From: an uncultured bacterium
GTDB taxonomy: Bacteria; Bacteroidota; Bacteroidia; Bacteroidales; Bacteroidaceae
Assembly (NCBI GenBank): GCA_905215575.1
Contig: CAJMQV010000107.1
Span: 1 to 6,718, forward strand
DNA: 6,718 nt
Direction: 5' to 3'
Shown: positions 6,538 through 6,718 of the stretch, piece after piece
Position numbering within the stretch: position 1 is the first letter of the stretch
Layout: each line of letters begins with the position of its first letter
Translations under genes and position numbers: made by a program
Notes under the pieces: generated by a model
The model's input: only the letters and a program-made list of their open reading frames with translations
What the model was told of the DNA's origin: nothing
The model's database searches: none

Positions 6538-6624
6538 TGCTTTTGCGCTATGCGTGATAAATACTTTTTTTCTCTTGGAAAAATTGAAAGAGGGGAGAAA
6601 AATAAAATAAAAGGAGGAAGGGGT
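6538..6624. other. A/T- and purine-rich intergenic spacer
   Basis: Spacer between two convergent terminators, with long A/G runs on the plus strand (for example 6592-6624). I see no gene, promoter match or repeat that I can support here. Confidence 0.5.
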
Positions 6625-6658
6625 AAAAAAGAAAAGGTTCTCATTTCTGAGAACCTTT
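6625..6658 (-). terminator. Intrinsic terminator of the tRNA-Lys gene
   Basis: A perfect 11-bp stem (6633-6643 AAAGGTTCTCA with 6648-6658) surrounds a 4-nt loop. Read on the minus strand it is followed by TCTTTTTT (6632-6625). It lies 6 nt past the mature 3' end of the tRNA on the same strand, a textbook intrinsic terminator. Confidence 0.9.
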
Positions 6659-6664
6659 CTTCTG

Positions 6665-6718
6665 TGATTCGCTTGGGGTTCGAACCCAAGACCCCAACAT
6701 TAAAAGTGTTGTGCTCTA
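6665..6718 (-). tRNA. tRNA-Lys (anticodon UUU), 3' part, cut by window edge
   Basis: Read on the minus strand, the last 54 nt give the 3' half of the D stem (GAGC), the anticodon stem CAACA/TGTTG with loop CTTTTAA (anticodon TTT, lysine), a 5-nt variable loop GGGTC, a T stem TTGGG/CCCAA with loop TTCGAAC, the acceptor 3' strand GCGAATC and discriminator A. The expected acceptor partner GATTCGC and most of the D arm lie beyond the right edge. The bases after the discriminator are CAG, so CCA is not encoded and must be added by tRNA nucleotidyltransferase. A strong terminator follows after 6 nt. Confidence 0.93.

Noticed and set aside
6435..6689. Minus-strand reading frame of 84 codons between the transporter and the tRNA
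   Set aside because: It spans both terminators and overlaps the tRNA, has low-complexity composition (runs of F, L, P and K) and shows no recognisable domain, so it is not a gene.
6665..6718. tRNA-Lys as an attachment site for an integrated element
   Set aside because: No integrase and no duplicated tRNA 3' end are visible, and the tRNA runs off the window edge, so there is no support.

Overview
The window looks like chromosomal DNA from a member of the Bacteroidales (Bacteroides, Phocaeicola, Prevotella or Parabacteroides type). The clues are the purH-mreB-mreC-mreD-pbp2 gene order, perfect matches to the Bacteroidota -7 promoter element TAnnTTTG before purH and the AraC-type gene, weak or absent Shine-Dalgarno sites at most genes, and a tRNA gene without an encoded CCA end. 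Species cannot be fixed by reading alone.

Positions 1-4070 (minus strand) hold one compact gene cluster read right to left: a stand-alone IMP cyclohydrolase (the N-terminal half of normal PurH), mreB, mreC, mreD and the first 313 residues of penicillin-binding protein 2, which runs off the left edge. This is the rod-shape (Rod complex/elongasome) operon: MreB filaments, the MreC-MreD membrane link and the PBP2 transpeptidase that inserts lateral wall peptidoglycan. Gaps are only 4-30 bp except between mreB and mreC, where 99 bp hold a strong terminator-like hairpin that could set MreB above MreCD.

Positions 4071-4227 are a short intergenic stretch with the likely promoter of the cluster and a nested inverted repeat. 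Positions 4228-5055 (minus) encode an AraC/XylS-type regulator with an N-terminal cupin-like sensor domain. It is divergent from a Bcr/CflA-type 12-helix drug efflux transporter at 5184-6404 (plus). The 128-bp shared promoter region carries an inverted repeat and direct repeats that are candidate operators, so this is most simply a regulator-efflux pair.

Positions 6405-6718 hold the transporter's terminator (plus), an A/T- and purine-rich spacer, and a tRNA-Lys(UUU) gene on the minus strand, cut by the right edge, with its own terminator. The window is mostly recognisable housekeeping and accessory genes. No mobile element, CRISPR array or wholly unknown system was seen. The two points most worth checking are the one-domain PurH and the mreB/mreC hairpin.
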